Part shown: positions 9,431 through 18,091 of the stretch, in pieces | Layout of the letters: each line of letters starts with the position of its first letter | How positions within the stretch are numbered: position 1 is the first letter of the stretch | NCBI GenBank assembly: GCA_016715905.1 | Contig: JADJXI010000004.1 | Coordinates: 124,001 to 188,000 of the forward strand | DNA: 64,000 nucleotides | Direction of reading: 5' to 3' | Origin: Sphingobacteriaceae bacterium | GTDB taxonomy: Bacteria > Bacteroidota > Bacteroidia > B-17B0 > Aurantibacillaceae | Translations under genes and position numbers: made by a program | The notes under the pieces: generated by a model | What the model was told of the DNA's origin: nothing | Seen by the model: the letters and a program-made list of their open reading frames with translations, nothing else | Databases searched by the model: none

Positions 9431-11074
9431 ATGAGAGAAAAACCCATCACTATATCGTGTCACGTGCCAATGCTCTTGTGCCTTTGGTTTGTAATTGGCT
9501 TACAGGCATGGGCTCAGGATCCTGTAATCGATTCATTGAAAAAGCAGTTAAAAAGTGCTACGCATGATACGGTTAGAGGTATAATATTAAATAGCTTAAC
9601 CGAATTAGCATCAGAAGAAGAGTGGCCGTTTTACAATGATGAATTAAAAAAGTTAGCGGAAAATAATTTGCCATTGGCGAAGAGCGCCAGAGAAAGAAAA
9701 ATATATTTAACTTTTCAGGCCATCGCATTGTCTAATTTAGGTTTACTGGCCTCCGGGAAAAATGAAATTGAAGCGGCAAAAAAATTTCATGAACAAAGCA
9801 TTGAAATCTGTGAGCAAATCAATTATCAAAAGGGTATAGGTTTTTGTTTAGGTGAATTGGGTACATTGGAACTGAAACAATTTAATATGAAGGAGGCTCT
9901 TGATTATTATCAGCAAAGTATAGCCATTAAAAATGATTTGAAAGATTATAAAGGAACAGCACTTACCTTAAATAACATGGGTTATATTTATAAAAGTTTG
10001 GGCAATACAGCTCGTGCATTGGATTGTTATTTTCAAGCTTTGAATTTGCAGGAAAAAACAAATGATTTGATCGGTATGGCTTATGCGAATAGCAATATAG
10101 GAGGTATTCATCATAGCCAAGGAGATTTAAACACAGCGCTTGCGTATTTTTTGAAAAGTTTAAAGCTGAATGAAGAAATTAATAATGGAATAGGAGTTCG
10201 CGCTACCTATTTAAACTTAGGTACTATCTATTTACAATTAGCAGATTATGAAAAGGCCGAAGAATGTTATAAAAAGAGTTTGTTATTGGCGGAAATGTTA
10301 AACGATAAAAAAGGACAGGCCTTGTTTTATTCACACGTAGGTTCTATTTATAAAATAAAAAAAGAGCCGAATAAGGCTATTGAGTTTTATCAAAAAGGAG
10401 TGAAAATGCTGGAAGAGTTGAAAATGTACGATGATTTAAGCAGTGCATTAAATAATATGGCCGTAAGTTATATGGATTTAGGAAATTACGATAAGGCAGA
10501 GCAACTTGCGGATAAGAGTATGAAGTACGCTTTGCAAATCGGATTTCCAAAAACAATTGGGGCTGTAGCTCGCATACAAAAGCTTGTAAATGAAAAAAGT
10601 GGCAATTATAAAAAAGCCCTAGAAATGTATGAGTTGGAGATAAAGATGCGGGATAGCGTAAATAATGAAACCAGCAGAAAAGCCAATATGCGTTCAGAAC
10701 TTAAATATGAATTCGAAAAAAAATCAGCCGCCGATTCAGTAGCTCATTCTAAGGAAAGTGAAATTAAAAATGCAGAATTGGCAAAACAGAAAGCGGAAAT
10801 TTCTGCCAAAAATAATCAGCAGTACGCCTTGTTTGGCGGTTTAGGTCTGGTCATGATTTTTGCAGGCTTTATGTATAACCGCTTTAAAGTTACCCAAAAA
10901 CAAAAGAGCATCATTGAAAGTCAAAAAACAGAAGTGGAATGTCAAAAGTATTTAGTGGAAGAGAAGCAAAAGGAGATTTTAGATTCGATTCAATATGCGC
11001 GTAGAATACAGATGGCGCAAATTCCTAGTGAAAAACAGGTAGCCAAAAGTTTGGAAAAATTAAGAATAAATTGA
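9431..11074 (+). CDS. TPR-repeat membrane protein, SpoIIE-type domain absent
   Basis: 547 residues from the ATG at 9431. A longer frame from 9359 would put 24 residues in front of the signal peptide, so I prefer 9431. The export signal (LLCLWFVIGLQAWAQD) is followed by about eight TPR repeats (such as GTALTLNNMGYIYKSLGNTARALDCYFQAL), a coiled coil, one membrane helix (YALFGGLGLVMIFAGFMYN) and a second coiled coil. The end, KEILDSIQYARRIQMAQIPSEK, is the linker that in many Bacteroidota sensors leads into a SpoIIE/PP2C phosphatase, but the frame stops 16 residues later. It may be a naturally short form or truncated. Partial copies of a glycosyltransferase and of an unknown gene flank it, so it may have been inserted here. 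Confidence 0.82.
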   Translation: MREKPITISCHVPMLLCLWFVIGLQAWAQDPVIDSLKKQLKSATHDTVRGIILNSLTELASEEEWPFYNDELKKLAENNLPLAKSARERKIYLTFQAIALSNLGLLASGKNEIEAAKKFHEQSIEICEQINYQKGIGFCLGELGTLELKQFNMKEALDYYQQSIAIKNDLKDYKGTALTLNNMGYIYKSLGNTARALDCYFQALNLQEKTNDLIGMAYANSNIGGIHHSQGDLNTALAYFLKSLKLNEEINNGIGVRATYLNLGTIYLQLADYEKAEECYKKSLLLAEMLNDKKGQALFYSHVGSIYKIKKEPNKAIEFYQKGVKMLEELKMYDDLSSALNNMAVSYMDLGNYDKAEQLADKSMKYALQIGFPKTIGAVARIQKLVNEKSGNYKKALEMYELEIKMRDSVNNETSRKANMRSELKYEFEKKSAADSVAHSKESEIKNAELAKQKAEISAKNNQQYALFGGLGLVMIFAGFMYNRFKVTQKQKSIIESQKTEVECQKYLVEEKQKEILDSIQYARRIQMAQIPSEKQVAKSLEKLRIN

Positions 11075-11102
11075 GATTAAAGGAGAAAAGGGGAGTTTTA
11101 GT

Positions 11103-11187
11103 TTAATTCGGGATTAAAGCTTTTTTAACCCGCTCGCTTATTTCTCGTGCTATGGCGGAATAATGTTTATCGATTATTTTTTTAAAA
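11103..11187 (-). pseudogene. Remnant of the 3' end of the gene at 13948-14748
   Basis: Read leftward, it gives LKKIIDKHYSAIAREISERV, then KKALIPN and a TAA stop at 11103-11105. The intact protein has KKIIDKHFSAIAREISERV followed by KKALLPK. DNA over 11116-11183 is nearly identical to 13991-14058. An in-frame stop lies just upstream, so only the last 27 or so codons remain. Copy and intact gene point the same way. With the glycosyltransferase scrap at 9271-9336 it reconstructs the convergent junction that survives intact near 13850-13990. Confidence 0.8.
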
Positions 11188-11263
11188 CCTATAAGCACAT
11201 TCCGACCTTATATCTGGTATGTTCTAATTTACATCTGGTCGCAACATAATGACCTAAGATATA

Positions 11264-11271
11264 TACGTTTG
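11264..11271 (+). promoter_or_regulatory. Possible -7 box TACGTTTG next to the GTG start
   Basis: It matches the Bacteroidota -7 consensus TAnnTTTG and ends 4 bases before the GTG at 11276. If used, the transcript would begin at or inside the start codon. Two similar sequences (ATATCTGGTAT and ACATCTGGTCG) lie upstream near 11210-11241. It may be chance in AT-rich DNA. Confidence 0.3.
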
Positions 11272-11275
11272 TGTT

Positions 11276-13129
11276 GTGAGTTCTTTAAGCGTATATAGCA
11301 AAAAAACAACTTTACATCTTGTGTTGTTAGTTGGGGCATTGCTTATTGCATATACAAAAATATTGCAAGCTGACTTCATCAGTTGGGATGATTTAGATTA
11401 CGTGTTTAATATTAGAGACTGCCAGAGAGGCCTGCATTTAAAAATGTTACCGTTGTGGTTTAGTAGACATTATCTGGGAAATTATCAGCCTTTACCTATT
11501 TTAACTTACGCGTTGGATCATGTACTTGGGGGCACGGCTCCCTTTGTATATCATTTACAAAGTTTACTGTGGCATGCGGGGACTGTTGTGCTTGTGTTTC
11601 TTTTTTTTTCTCGCATACAGGAAAATAAATGGCTTGCTTTTTTTATTGCGTTATTTTTTGCTATTCATCCGGTTCAAACGGAAAGTGTTGCATGGATTTC
11701 AGCTCGCAATAAAAGTATGAATGCTTTTTTTTGCTTTTTATCAATGCATGTTTATCTTACTTATGTATTTACCAATAAAAATTCATTGCTTATATGGGTA
11801 ACTGTGTTTGGTCTAATGGCTTATCTGTGTAAAGCTACCGCCTTATCTTTGCCTTTTACACTTTTTGCGGTAGATATTTGGTTAAAACGTCCGCTTAATA
11901 AAATTAAAATTTACTTAGAGAAAATTCCTTTAATATTAGTAGGAATTCCTATTGCTCTGGTCACTTTATTAGCGCAAAAGGAAGTTCATTTTTTGCAACA
12001 CCACAATAGTTTTGGATGGGATAATATTGTTTTTGCATCATTGGCTCTGGTAAAATACGTGTACCATCTTTTATTACCCCTTCAGCTTTCTGTTATATAT
12101 CCTTTTCCTCCAGAACTTTCGATTATACATTGGTTATGTTTATTACCTGCCATTGCTTTTATCATGCTTATATTATTTTCATTCAAAAATGATTGGCATG
12201 TTTTGTGCGGTGGCCTATTGTTCTTTCTGGTAAACCTGTTACCTGTTTTGCAATTAGTTCAATTTGGAGAACAGTTAATGGCTGACCGTTACTTATATAT
12301 TGCAGGAATAGGGATATGGTTTCCATTCTTTTATTTTTTGTTTCAAAAGTTTGAGAGAATAGGAAATCATATTGTTATTGGCATTAGTACCACTGTTGCT
12401 TTATTTTTTATTTTTCTTAGTATTCAACGTAATAATATTTGGTTAAATAATATTCAATTCTGGACCTCGGTGGTTGAGGATTATCCAAAATCAGCGATTG
12501 CGCATTACAGTTTAGGAGCCGCATACATGAATGAGAAACAATATGAGAAGGCTAATGAACATATGATTTGGGCGATATTTGTAGAACCCGGAAATTTCAA
12601 GGCATGGAGAAATAAAAGTGTTTTGCATTTGCGCCAAGGTGAAACGCGAGAAGCATTACAAGCTATTCAAAAAAGCATACAATTGCGTTCATCGGCTAAA
12701 TCATATTTTACCAGAGCTCTTATTTATTATCGAATCAAAAAATTTGATTTGGCTTTAATGGATTTAAATCAAGTAATTACCAGACAAAAATGCAATGCAA
12801 GAGCCTATTGTTTAAGAGCTGAATGCGAGGAGCATTTAAAAGATACACTTACGGCATTAAACGATTTTAATTTAGCAATTCGATACGATTCTAAGGAAGC
12901 CCTTTATTTACAGAAACGGGGAATATTATTGGCAAAGCAAGGTAAAAGTGAATTGGCATTAAAGGATTTGAACGCCGCGTTAGCTAGAAATCCTAACAAT
13001 GGAGAGTTATATTATTTAAAGGCTTTGTTATTATTTCAAATGGGAAAAAGTCCATGTAGCGATTTAACTATGGCCACTCAATATGGATGCGTTGAAGCCG
13101 ATGTTGCCAGAAGTAAAATATGTAAATAA
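11276..13129 (+). CDS. TMTC-like membrane glycosyltransferase with TPR repeats
   Basis: 617 residues with a GTG start at 11276; no ATG in frame lies before residue 55, which is inside the membrane part. Residues 10-400 hold about ten membrane helices. After the first helix comes an acidic loop (ADFISWDDLDYVFN) like the catalytic Asp loop of GT-C glycosyltransferases, which use lipid-linked sugars. Residues about 405-615 are TPR repeats (SAIAHYSLGAAYMNEKQYEKANEHM, ALMDLNQVI). This layout resembles eukaryotic TMTC O-mannosyltransferases and bacterial relatives. It is followed 12 bases later by a GT2 protein of the kind that makes polyprenyl-phosphate sugars, so the pair may make and use such a donor to glycosylate exported proteins or glycans. 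The acceptor is unknown. Confidence 0.75.
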   Translation: MSSLSVYSKKTTLHLVLLVGALLIAYTKILQADFISWDDLDYVFNIRDCQRGLHLKMLPLWFSRHYLGNYQPLPILTYALDHVLGGTAPFVYHLQSLLWHAGTVVLVFLFFSRIQENKWLAFFIALFFAIHPVQTESVAWISARNKSMNAFFCFLSMHVYLTYVFTNKNSLLIWVTVFGLMAYLCKATALSLPFTLFAVDIWLKRPLNKIKIYLEKIPLILVGIPIALVTLLAQKEVHFLQHHNSFGWDNIVFASLALVKYVYHLLLPLQLSVIYPFPPELSIIHWLCLLPAIAFIMLILFSFKNDWHVLCGGLLFFLVNLLPVLQLVQFGEQLMADRYLYIAGIGIWFPFFYFLFQKFERIGNHIVIGISTTVALFFIFLSIQRNNIWLNNIQFWTSVVEDYPKSAIAHYSLGAAYMNEKQYEKANEHMIWAIFVEPGNFKAWRNKSVLHLRQGETREALQAIQKSIQLRSSAKSYFTRALIYYRIKKFDLALMDLNQVITRQKCNARAYCLRAECEEHLKDTLTALNDFNLAIRYDSKEALYLQKRGILLAKQGKSELALKDLNAALARNPNNGELYYLKALLLFQMGKSPCSDLTMATQYGCVEADVARSKICK

Positions 13130-13141
13130 AATTAACCGAAA

Positions 13142-13852
13142 TTGATGAGTGTAATTTTAAACATTGTGAATCCCTGTTATAATCCCAAACAAGGTTGGGA
13201 AAAGAATTTGTTAGAGAATTACAAAAGTTTAATTCTACAATTACCCGCTGAAGTGAAAGTACATTTATTTTTGGTTAACGATGGCTCTTGCGAAGGTATC
13301 TCTAATCAAAGTATTATATATTTGGATGAACAACTGCATCATTTTACTTATATTCATCATTCTGAAAATTCAGGTAAGGGATTTGCAATACGATCAGCTA
13401 TGCAAAGAATAAAGGAGGGTTATGTGATGTATACAGATATAGACTATCCTTTTAAAACGGAAAGCATGGTGGAAATTTTTCACCTGCTACATAGCAGTAA
13501 ATATGATGTGGTGCTTGGTGTAAGAACAAGAGAGTATTTTCGTAAACTCCCTTTAACACGTAAAATATTTTCTTTTTTATTAAGAACGGCTAATCATTTG
13601 TTTTTCCCCGGGTTGTTGGTGAAAGATACTCAATCCGGATTAAAAGCCTGTAATCAAAAGGGAAGAGCTGCTTTTTTGAATACCCGAATAAATGGATTTT
13701 TATTTGAGCCTGAATTTATTCGACTCTGCACACGAGAAAATTTAAGAATAAAAGGCATAGCTCTTAAAGCGAAAGATAATATTTATTTTTCTTTTTTGGA
13801 TTGGAAGGTATTACGAAAAGAGTTATGCAACTACATTCGTTTGATGGTTTGA
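13142..13852 (+). CDS. GT2 glycosyltransferase, polyprenyl-phosphate sugar synthase-like
   Basis: 236 residues of a GT-A fold. LFLVNDGSCEG near residues 43-53 is the nucleotide-sugar binding Asp motif, YTDIDYPF near residue 97 is the DxD-like metal site, and DTQSGLKA is the acceptor-side motif of the dolichyl-phosphate glucosyl/mannosyltransferase group. There are no C-terminal membrane helices, unlike DPMS or GtrB types that carry them. It lies 12 bases after the TMTC-like gene and probably supplies its lipid-linked sugar. A diverged copy of its last codons lies at 9271-9336, evidence of an old duplication. Sugar specificity cannot be read from the sequence. Confidence 0.82.
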   Translation: MMSVILNIVNPCYNPKQGWEKNLLENYKSLILQLPAEVKVHLFLVNDGSCEGISNQSIIYLDEQLHHFTYIHHSENSGKGFAIRSAMQRIKEGYVMYTDIDYPFKTESMVEIFHLLHSSKYDVVLGVRTREYFRKLPLTRKIFSFLLRTANHLFFPGLLVKDTQSGLKACNQKGRAAFLNTRINGFLFEPEFIRLCTRENLRIKGIALKAKDNIYFSFLDWKVLRKELCNYIRLMV

Positions 13853-13947
13853 GTCCAAGTTTTTATACTTTTTTTTCAATTCAGTGTAAATTTCAAATTT
13901 GATTCAAGTAATTAACAATGAATTCCGGTTTTAATATGCAATTTGTG

Positions 13948-14748
13948 TTAATGATCCTGAGCGGATGAAGTAGTAGATGCTTTTGGAAGCAAAGCTTTTT
14001 TAACCCGCTCGCTTATTTCTCGCGCAATCGCTGAAAAATGTTTATCGATTATTTTTTTAGGCGTATTTAAATTAAAAGCAAACTCCGTTTCGGCAATTCC
14101 GGAATTTATTTCTTTTAGTTCGTTATTATAAACCGTGTAATGCAAAATTATTTTCCGGTTTCCATTGGGATTCACCAGTTCGCCTGGATTTTTAGCTCCT
14201 GCCGCTTTTATTTCCAATTGATTGACAAATAAAAATAAATCACAACGGTATTTGGAACCTAAAGAAGTTAACACTTTGCCCTGACTAACCTTGGCATTCA
14301 TGAAACGATTTTCTACATCGGTTTCTACATTCAATTGTCCTTTTTCAATTTTTTTCTCTTGTTTTTCACGCACAGGCGCTTTGTAATTGGCTTGATCGGG
14401 AACTTTTAAATACTCGTATTGCAAATATTGATAAATGCTTTCCAAATCTTTTTTATACTTCACGGTGTCTTCCACCAAATCTACAACGGCATACTTATTA
14501 TTTTTAAAAGCTTTGTACAATTGCTCATTAATTCCGTTTCTGAAAGAATTTTTAATTTGTCTGGCGCTTAATTTGGTTTCCTGGTTAATGTGATGATCAA
14601 TTTCACTTAAATACATTCGGGGTTCAAAGGGAATAAGCAAAATTTTATGCGCGGCAGTGGTATTTGTTTTTTCCTTTGTATTAATTGTGGTTTGGGCAAC
14701 CAAATGAATGCTGCAAAGGCAAGTTAATATGGAAGCCCAAATTCTCAT
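13948..14748 (-). CDS. Exported protein of unknown function
   Basis: 266 residues. A signal peptide (MRIWASILTCLCSIHLVAQT) leads into a conserved-looking opening KILLIPFEPRMYLSEIDHHIN, typical of periplasmic proteins of unknown function in Bacteroidota. A central Lys/Gln-rich segment (residues about 120-150) is followed by beta-rich sequence (YRCDLFLFVNQLEIK, KIILHYTVYNNELKE) and a closing helix (AIAREISERVKKALLP). No enzyme motif was recognised. The start is 3 bases after the rseP stop, so it is the last gene of the thi-dxr-rseP run. A truncated near-identical copy of its 3' end lies at 11103-11187. Confidence 0.75.
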   Translation of the reverse strand: MRIWASILTCLCSIHLVAQTTINTKEKTNTTAAHKILLIPFEPRMYLSEIDHHINQETKLSARQIKNSFRNGINEQLYKAFKNNKYAVVDLVEDTVKYKKDLESIYQYLQYEYLKVPDQANYKAPVREKQEKKIEKGQLNVETDVENRFMNAKVSQGKVLTSLGSKYRCDLFLFVNQLEIKAAGAKNPGELVNPNGNRKIILHYTVYNNELKEINSGIAETEFAFNLNTPKKIIDKHFSAIAREISERVKKALLPKASTTSSAQDH

Positions 14749-14751
14749 CTT

Positions 14752-16083
14752 TTAATTTCTTAGCCAATCGGTGTTGGCATAAATCATTAATGCCAAAACA
14801 ATAATCAAACCAACATTATTGGCATAATAAATAAATTTATCACTTACTTTTTTGCGGGTAATCATTTCCCATAGAATAAACATGATATATCCTCCGTCCA
14901 ACATAGGAATGGGTAAAAAATTCATGAAAGCCAGAGCAAGAGAAAGAAATGCAGTGAAGGTCCAGAATGAATGCCAGTCCCACACCGGAGCCATTTGTTG
15001 TACCATGGTATAAAAACCACCCACTTGCTTATGGGCTTCTTTCACTGTAAAAATTACAACTAATTGTTTGGCCTGCATAATTATCATTTCCATGCCATCC
15101 TTCACACCTTGTACAAAAGCTCCGGCAAATGAATATTTGGTTTCTACAAATTTGGTGGGTTCGGTTTCTTCGGGTACAAAACCAATAATTCCTTTTTCAG
15201 AAACACTGCAAGAAGTTTGAATCGTATCTGTTCCTCGTAGTAAAGTTAATTTCACTTTGGTGGATTTATTTAAATTCAATTGTGTTTTTAATTCGTCATA
15301 ATATTTAACCGGAATATCATTCACCGCAAGAAACAAATCACCGGGTTTCATGTTGGCATTAGAAGCAAAACTGGTGCTGTCTACTTCCTTTACTTTGGCA
15401 ATAAATCTTTCGTTTACAAATAAAGATTTTTTTAAACGTTTTAAAATTAAGGCTCTGTGATCATCACTCACGGGAATAGAAAATTTAGTTCCGTCGGCAT
15501 GTACGCCTTCAATTTTTTCTACTCTGTTCATGATAATTTCAACGGGAATGCGGTGAACAGATTTCACCGGGTTACCATCCAATGAAGTAATATAATCCCC
15601 GTTTCTTAATCCCATGGAAATAGCAGTACTATCTACCATTAAGCCGTGACTTAAGTTGGTAATGGGTAAAGTAGTTTTACCCCAAATGAATAACACCATC
15701 CAGAAAATTAAAATTCCTACCACAAAATTCACAATAATTCCTCCCATCATCACCAGTAATCTCTGCCAGGCCGGTTTTGATCTTAATTCCCAGGGCTGTG
15801 GTTCGCTATTGATAATACTCTTATCCATTTGCTCATCTACCATACCCGCTATTTGAACGTAACCTCCAAAAGGAAACCAACCTATACCATATTCGGTATC
15901 ACCAATTTTCTTTTTGAAAAGTGGAAAGTTCATCACATTGGCAAAGGGGAATAAAAAGTCGAAGAACAGATAAAATTTATCTACGCGGCACTTGAATTTT
16001 TTGGCAAACCAAAAATGTCCGAATTCGTGAAGGGTTACCAAAATGGTTAAACTGAGAAATAATTGAGCTATTTTAATGAACAT
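14752..16083 (-). CDS. rseP: RseP-type site-2 zinc metalloprotease
   Basis: 443 residues of an intramembrane protease. The zinc-binding HEFGH is at residues 19-23 in the first helix, and the matching FLPIPMLDGG, with the third zinc ligand Asp, is near residue 393. Two PDZ-like segments lie between (GLRNGDYITSLDGNPV and NMKPGDLFLAVNDIPV). Such enzymes cut membrane-bound anti-sigma factors or leftover signal peptides. It follows dxr with about 100 bases between, which is a common gene order in Bacteroidota. The downstream gene begins 3 bases after its stop. No anti-sigma factor gene is visible in the window, so the target is unknown. Confidence 0.93.
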   Translation of the reverse strand: MFIKIAQLFLSLTILVTLHEFGHFWFAKKFKCRVDKFYLFFDFLFPFANVMNFPLFKKKIGDTEYGIGWFPFGGYVQIAGMVDEQMDKSIINSEPQPWELRSKPAWQRLLVMMGGIIVNFVVGILIFWMVLFIWGKTTLPITNLSHGLMVDSTAISMGLRNGDYITSLDGNPVKSVHRIPVEIIMNRVEKIEGVHADGTKFSIPVSDDHRALILKRLKKSLFVNERFIAKVKEVDSTSFASNANMKPGDLFLAVNDIPVKYYDELKTQLNLNKSTKVKLTLLRGTDTIQTSCSVSEKGIIGFVPEETEPTKFVETKYSFAGAFVQGVKDGMEMIIMQAKQLVVIFTVKEAHKQVGGFYTMVQQMAPVWDWHSFWTFTAFLSLALAFMNFLPIPMLDGGYIMFILWEMITRKKVSDKFIYYANNVGLIIVLALMIYANTDWLRN

Positions 16084-16186
16084 AAAGAATTTTTTACAAA
16101 GTCTGAATACCTGTGAGTTAAGAGTATAAAAATACGCTAAATAAAAGCATTATTAAAGAAAAAAAAGCTAAAATAACCTAATGAAC

Positions 16187-17338
16187 TCAGAGCAAATTAC
16201 GGGAAATTGCTCTGGCTTCTGTGTCCGTTTGCTGATATTCGCTTAAACCCGGATTTTTTATTAACGCAATTTTTTGCAAGGTTTTATCAATGAGTTCACT
16301 CATTTTTAAAAATGAAATTTTATCTTCTAAAAAGGCCTGAACGGCAATTTCATTAGCGGCATTTAATGCGCAAGGCATGTTTCCTCCTGTTTTTAAAGCC
16401 TGAAAAGCTAATTGTAAATTAGGAAAAGTTTCTAAATCGGGTTTTTCAAAAGTGAGTGAAGGATAATCGGTAAAATTAAATCGAGGGAAATCATTTTTTA
16501 TTCGGAATGGATATGCCATCGCATACTGAATCGGTAATTTCATATCAGGCAAACCCATTTGTGCTTTTATACTTCCATCTTCAAATTGCACTAAACTATG
16601 AATGATGCTTTGCGGATGAATGATTACTTCTATTTGTTCGGGCTTTAAATTAAATAACCATTTGGCTTCAATTACCTCTAATCCCTTGTTCATTAAACTG
16701 GCTGAATCTATCGTCACTTTGGCTCCCATGCTCCAGTTTGGATGCTTTAAGGCTTGTTCTTTTTTGATCTGAGTTAATTCATCTCTTTTTTTGCCTCTGA
16801 ACGGACCTCCGCTCGCAGTGAGTATAATTTTTTCAATTTTATTTTCCCACTCACCGGCTAAGCATTGAAAAATGGCGGAATGCTCGCTATCTACCGGATA
16901 AATATTTACTGCATTTTCCTGCGCTAGCCTAGTTACTAATTCACCGGCCACCACCAAGGTTTCCTTGTTAGCTAAAGCAATATTTTTTTTGTTTTCAATG
17001 GCTTTGATGGTACTGGCTAATCCGGCATATCCAACAATACTGGCCAGCACCACGTCAATACTTTCCATTTCCACAATTTGCTCAACGGATTTTTGTCCGG
17101 CAAAAACTTTTATATCATACGACTCGAGCGCTTTTTTTACTGTAAGATATTTTTGTTCGTCGGCAATCACCACGGCATTGGGATTTAATTCTATGGCTTG
17201 TTGAATGAGTAATTCTGCATTTCCGTTGGCTACCAATACTTCAGCTGTGAAAATATCAGGATTTGCCTTAATCACTTCTATGGCCTGCGTACCAATGCTG
17301 CCTGTTGAACCTAAGATTGCAATTTTTTTTGTTGACAT
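16187..17338 (-). CDS. dxr: 1-deoxy-D-xylulose 5-phosphate reductoisomerase
   Basis: 383 residues, the usual length. The NADPH site is at the N-terminus (KKIAILGSTGSIGTQAIEVI). The metal and substrate site includes PVDSEHSAIFQCL and ILTASGGPFRG, and CALNAANEIAVQAFL is near residue 325. The enzyme turns DXP into methylerythritol phosphate, the first committed step of the MEP isoprenoid pathway. It starts 42 bases after the thiF stop with no terminator seen between, so it may be read with the thiamin operon. That is notable because ThiG uses the same DXP. Confidence 0.96.
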   Translation of the reverse strand: MSTKKIAILGSTGSIGTQAIEVIKANPDIFTAEVLVANGNAELLIQQAIELNPNAVVIADEQKYLTVKKALESYDIKVFAGQKSVEQIVEMESIDVVLASIVGYAGLASTIKAIENKKNIALANKETLVVAGELVTRLAQENAVNIYPVDSEHSAIFQCLAGEWENKIEKIILTASGGPFRGKKRDELTQIKKEQALKHPNWSMGAKVTIDSASLMNKGLEVIEAKWLFNLKPEQIEVIIHPQSIIHSLVQFEDGSIKAQMGLPDMKLPIQYAMAYPFRIKNDFPRFNFTDYPSLTFEKPDLETFPNLQLAFQALKTGGNMPCALNAANEIAVQAFLEDKISFLKMSELIDKTLQKIALIKNPGLSEYQQTDTEARAISRNLL

Positions 17339-17380
17339 GAGATATAAGGGACGAATTTAATTAAAATAAATTCAATCGTT

Positions 17381-18091
17381 TTAAAAATGTAAACAATTCA
17401 AATTCATTTTTTTTAAATCAAGTATAATGTATTGATTCATTAAAGGATTCAAATTAAGAATAAGCTTTAAAGCTTCATTGGCTAATAGCGTACCCATTAC
17501 TCCGGGAACGGTAGCCAATACGCCATTTTCAGAACAATCCGGAACATCTTCTTTGGCAGGAGGAACCGGAAAAATAGCTCTTAAATCTTTACTTCCCCTG
17601 TAATTAAAAACAGAAAGCTGACCTTCAAATCCTAATATACTTCCATAAACCAAGGGTTTATTGAGTTTCACGCAGGCATCGTTTACGGTATAGCGGGTTT
17701 CAAAATTATCGCAACCATCAATTATTAAATCGTAATCTTTTAATAGTTCAGCCGCATTTTCATCATTAATTAAAACATCGTGAGCTATAATATTTATTTC
17801 CGGATGCATGAGGTTTAATTTTGTTTTTGCGACATCCACTTTTTTTAAGTTAACATCTTTTTGTCCGAATAATATTTGACGATGGAGATTGGTAATATGT
17901 ACGGTATCAAAATCAATTATCCCTATTGTTCCAACGCCGGCTGCACACAAATACAAGAGGGTAGGGCAACCCAAACCTCCGCAACCTACTATGGCCACTT
18001 TTGCTTCCTTTATTTTTTCTTGTCCCGAAACACCAATTTCGGAGAGCATAATTTGTTTGATGTATTTTCTTTTCTCGTTGTTACTTAGCAT
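17381..18091 (-). CDS. thiF: ThiF/MoeB-type adenylyltransferase of the thiamin operon
   Basis: 236 residues from the ATG at 18091, which overlaps the thiH stop inside ATGCTAAGTAA. An ATG six codons earlier would put MFILIL before the normal opening, so 18091 is preferred. It has the nucleotide loop VAIVGCGGLGCPTLLYL, then IDFDTVHITNLHRQILF with the ATP-site Asp and Arg, and DCSENGVLATVPGVMG near the active Cys. It should adenylate the C-terminal Gly-Gly of ThiS so that sulfur can be loaded for thiazole synthesis. There is no rhodanese domain, so sulfur must come from another protein. Cognate partner ThiS is the first gene of the same operon. Confidence 0.93.
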   Translation of the reverse strand: MLSNNEKRKYIKQIMLSEIGVSGQEKIKEAKVAIVGCGGLGCPTLLYLCAAGVGTIGIIDFDTVHITNLHRQILFGQKDVNLKKVDVAKTKLNLMHPEINIIAHDVLINDENAAELLKDYDLIIDGCDNFETRYTVNDACVKLNKPLVYGSILGFEGQLSVFNYRGSKDLRAIFPVPPAKEDVPDCSENGVLATVPGVMGTLLANEALKLILNLNPLMNQYIILDLKKMNLNCLHF

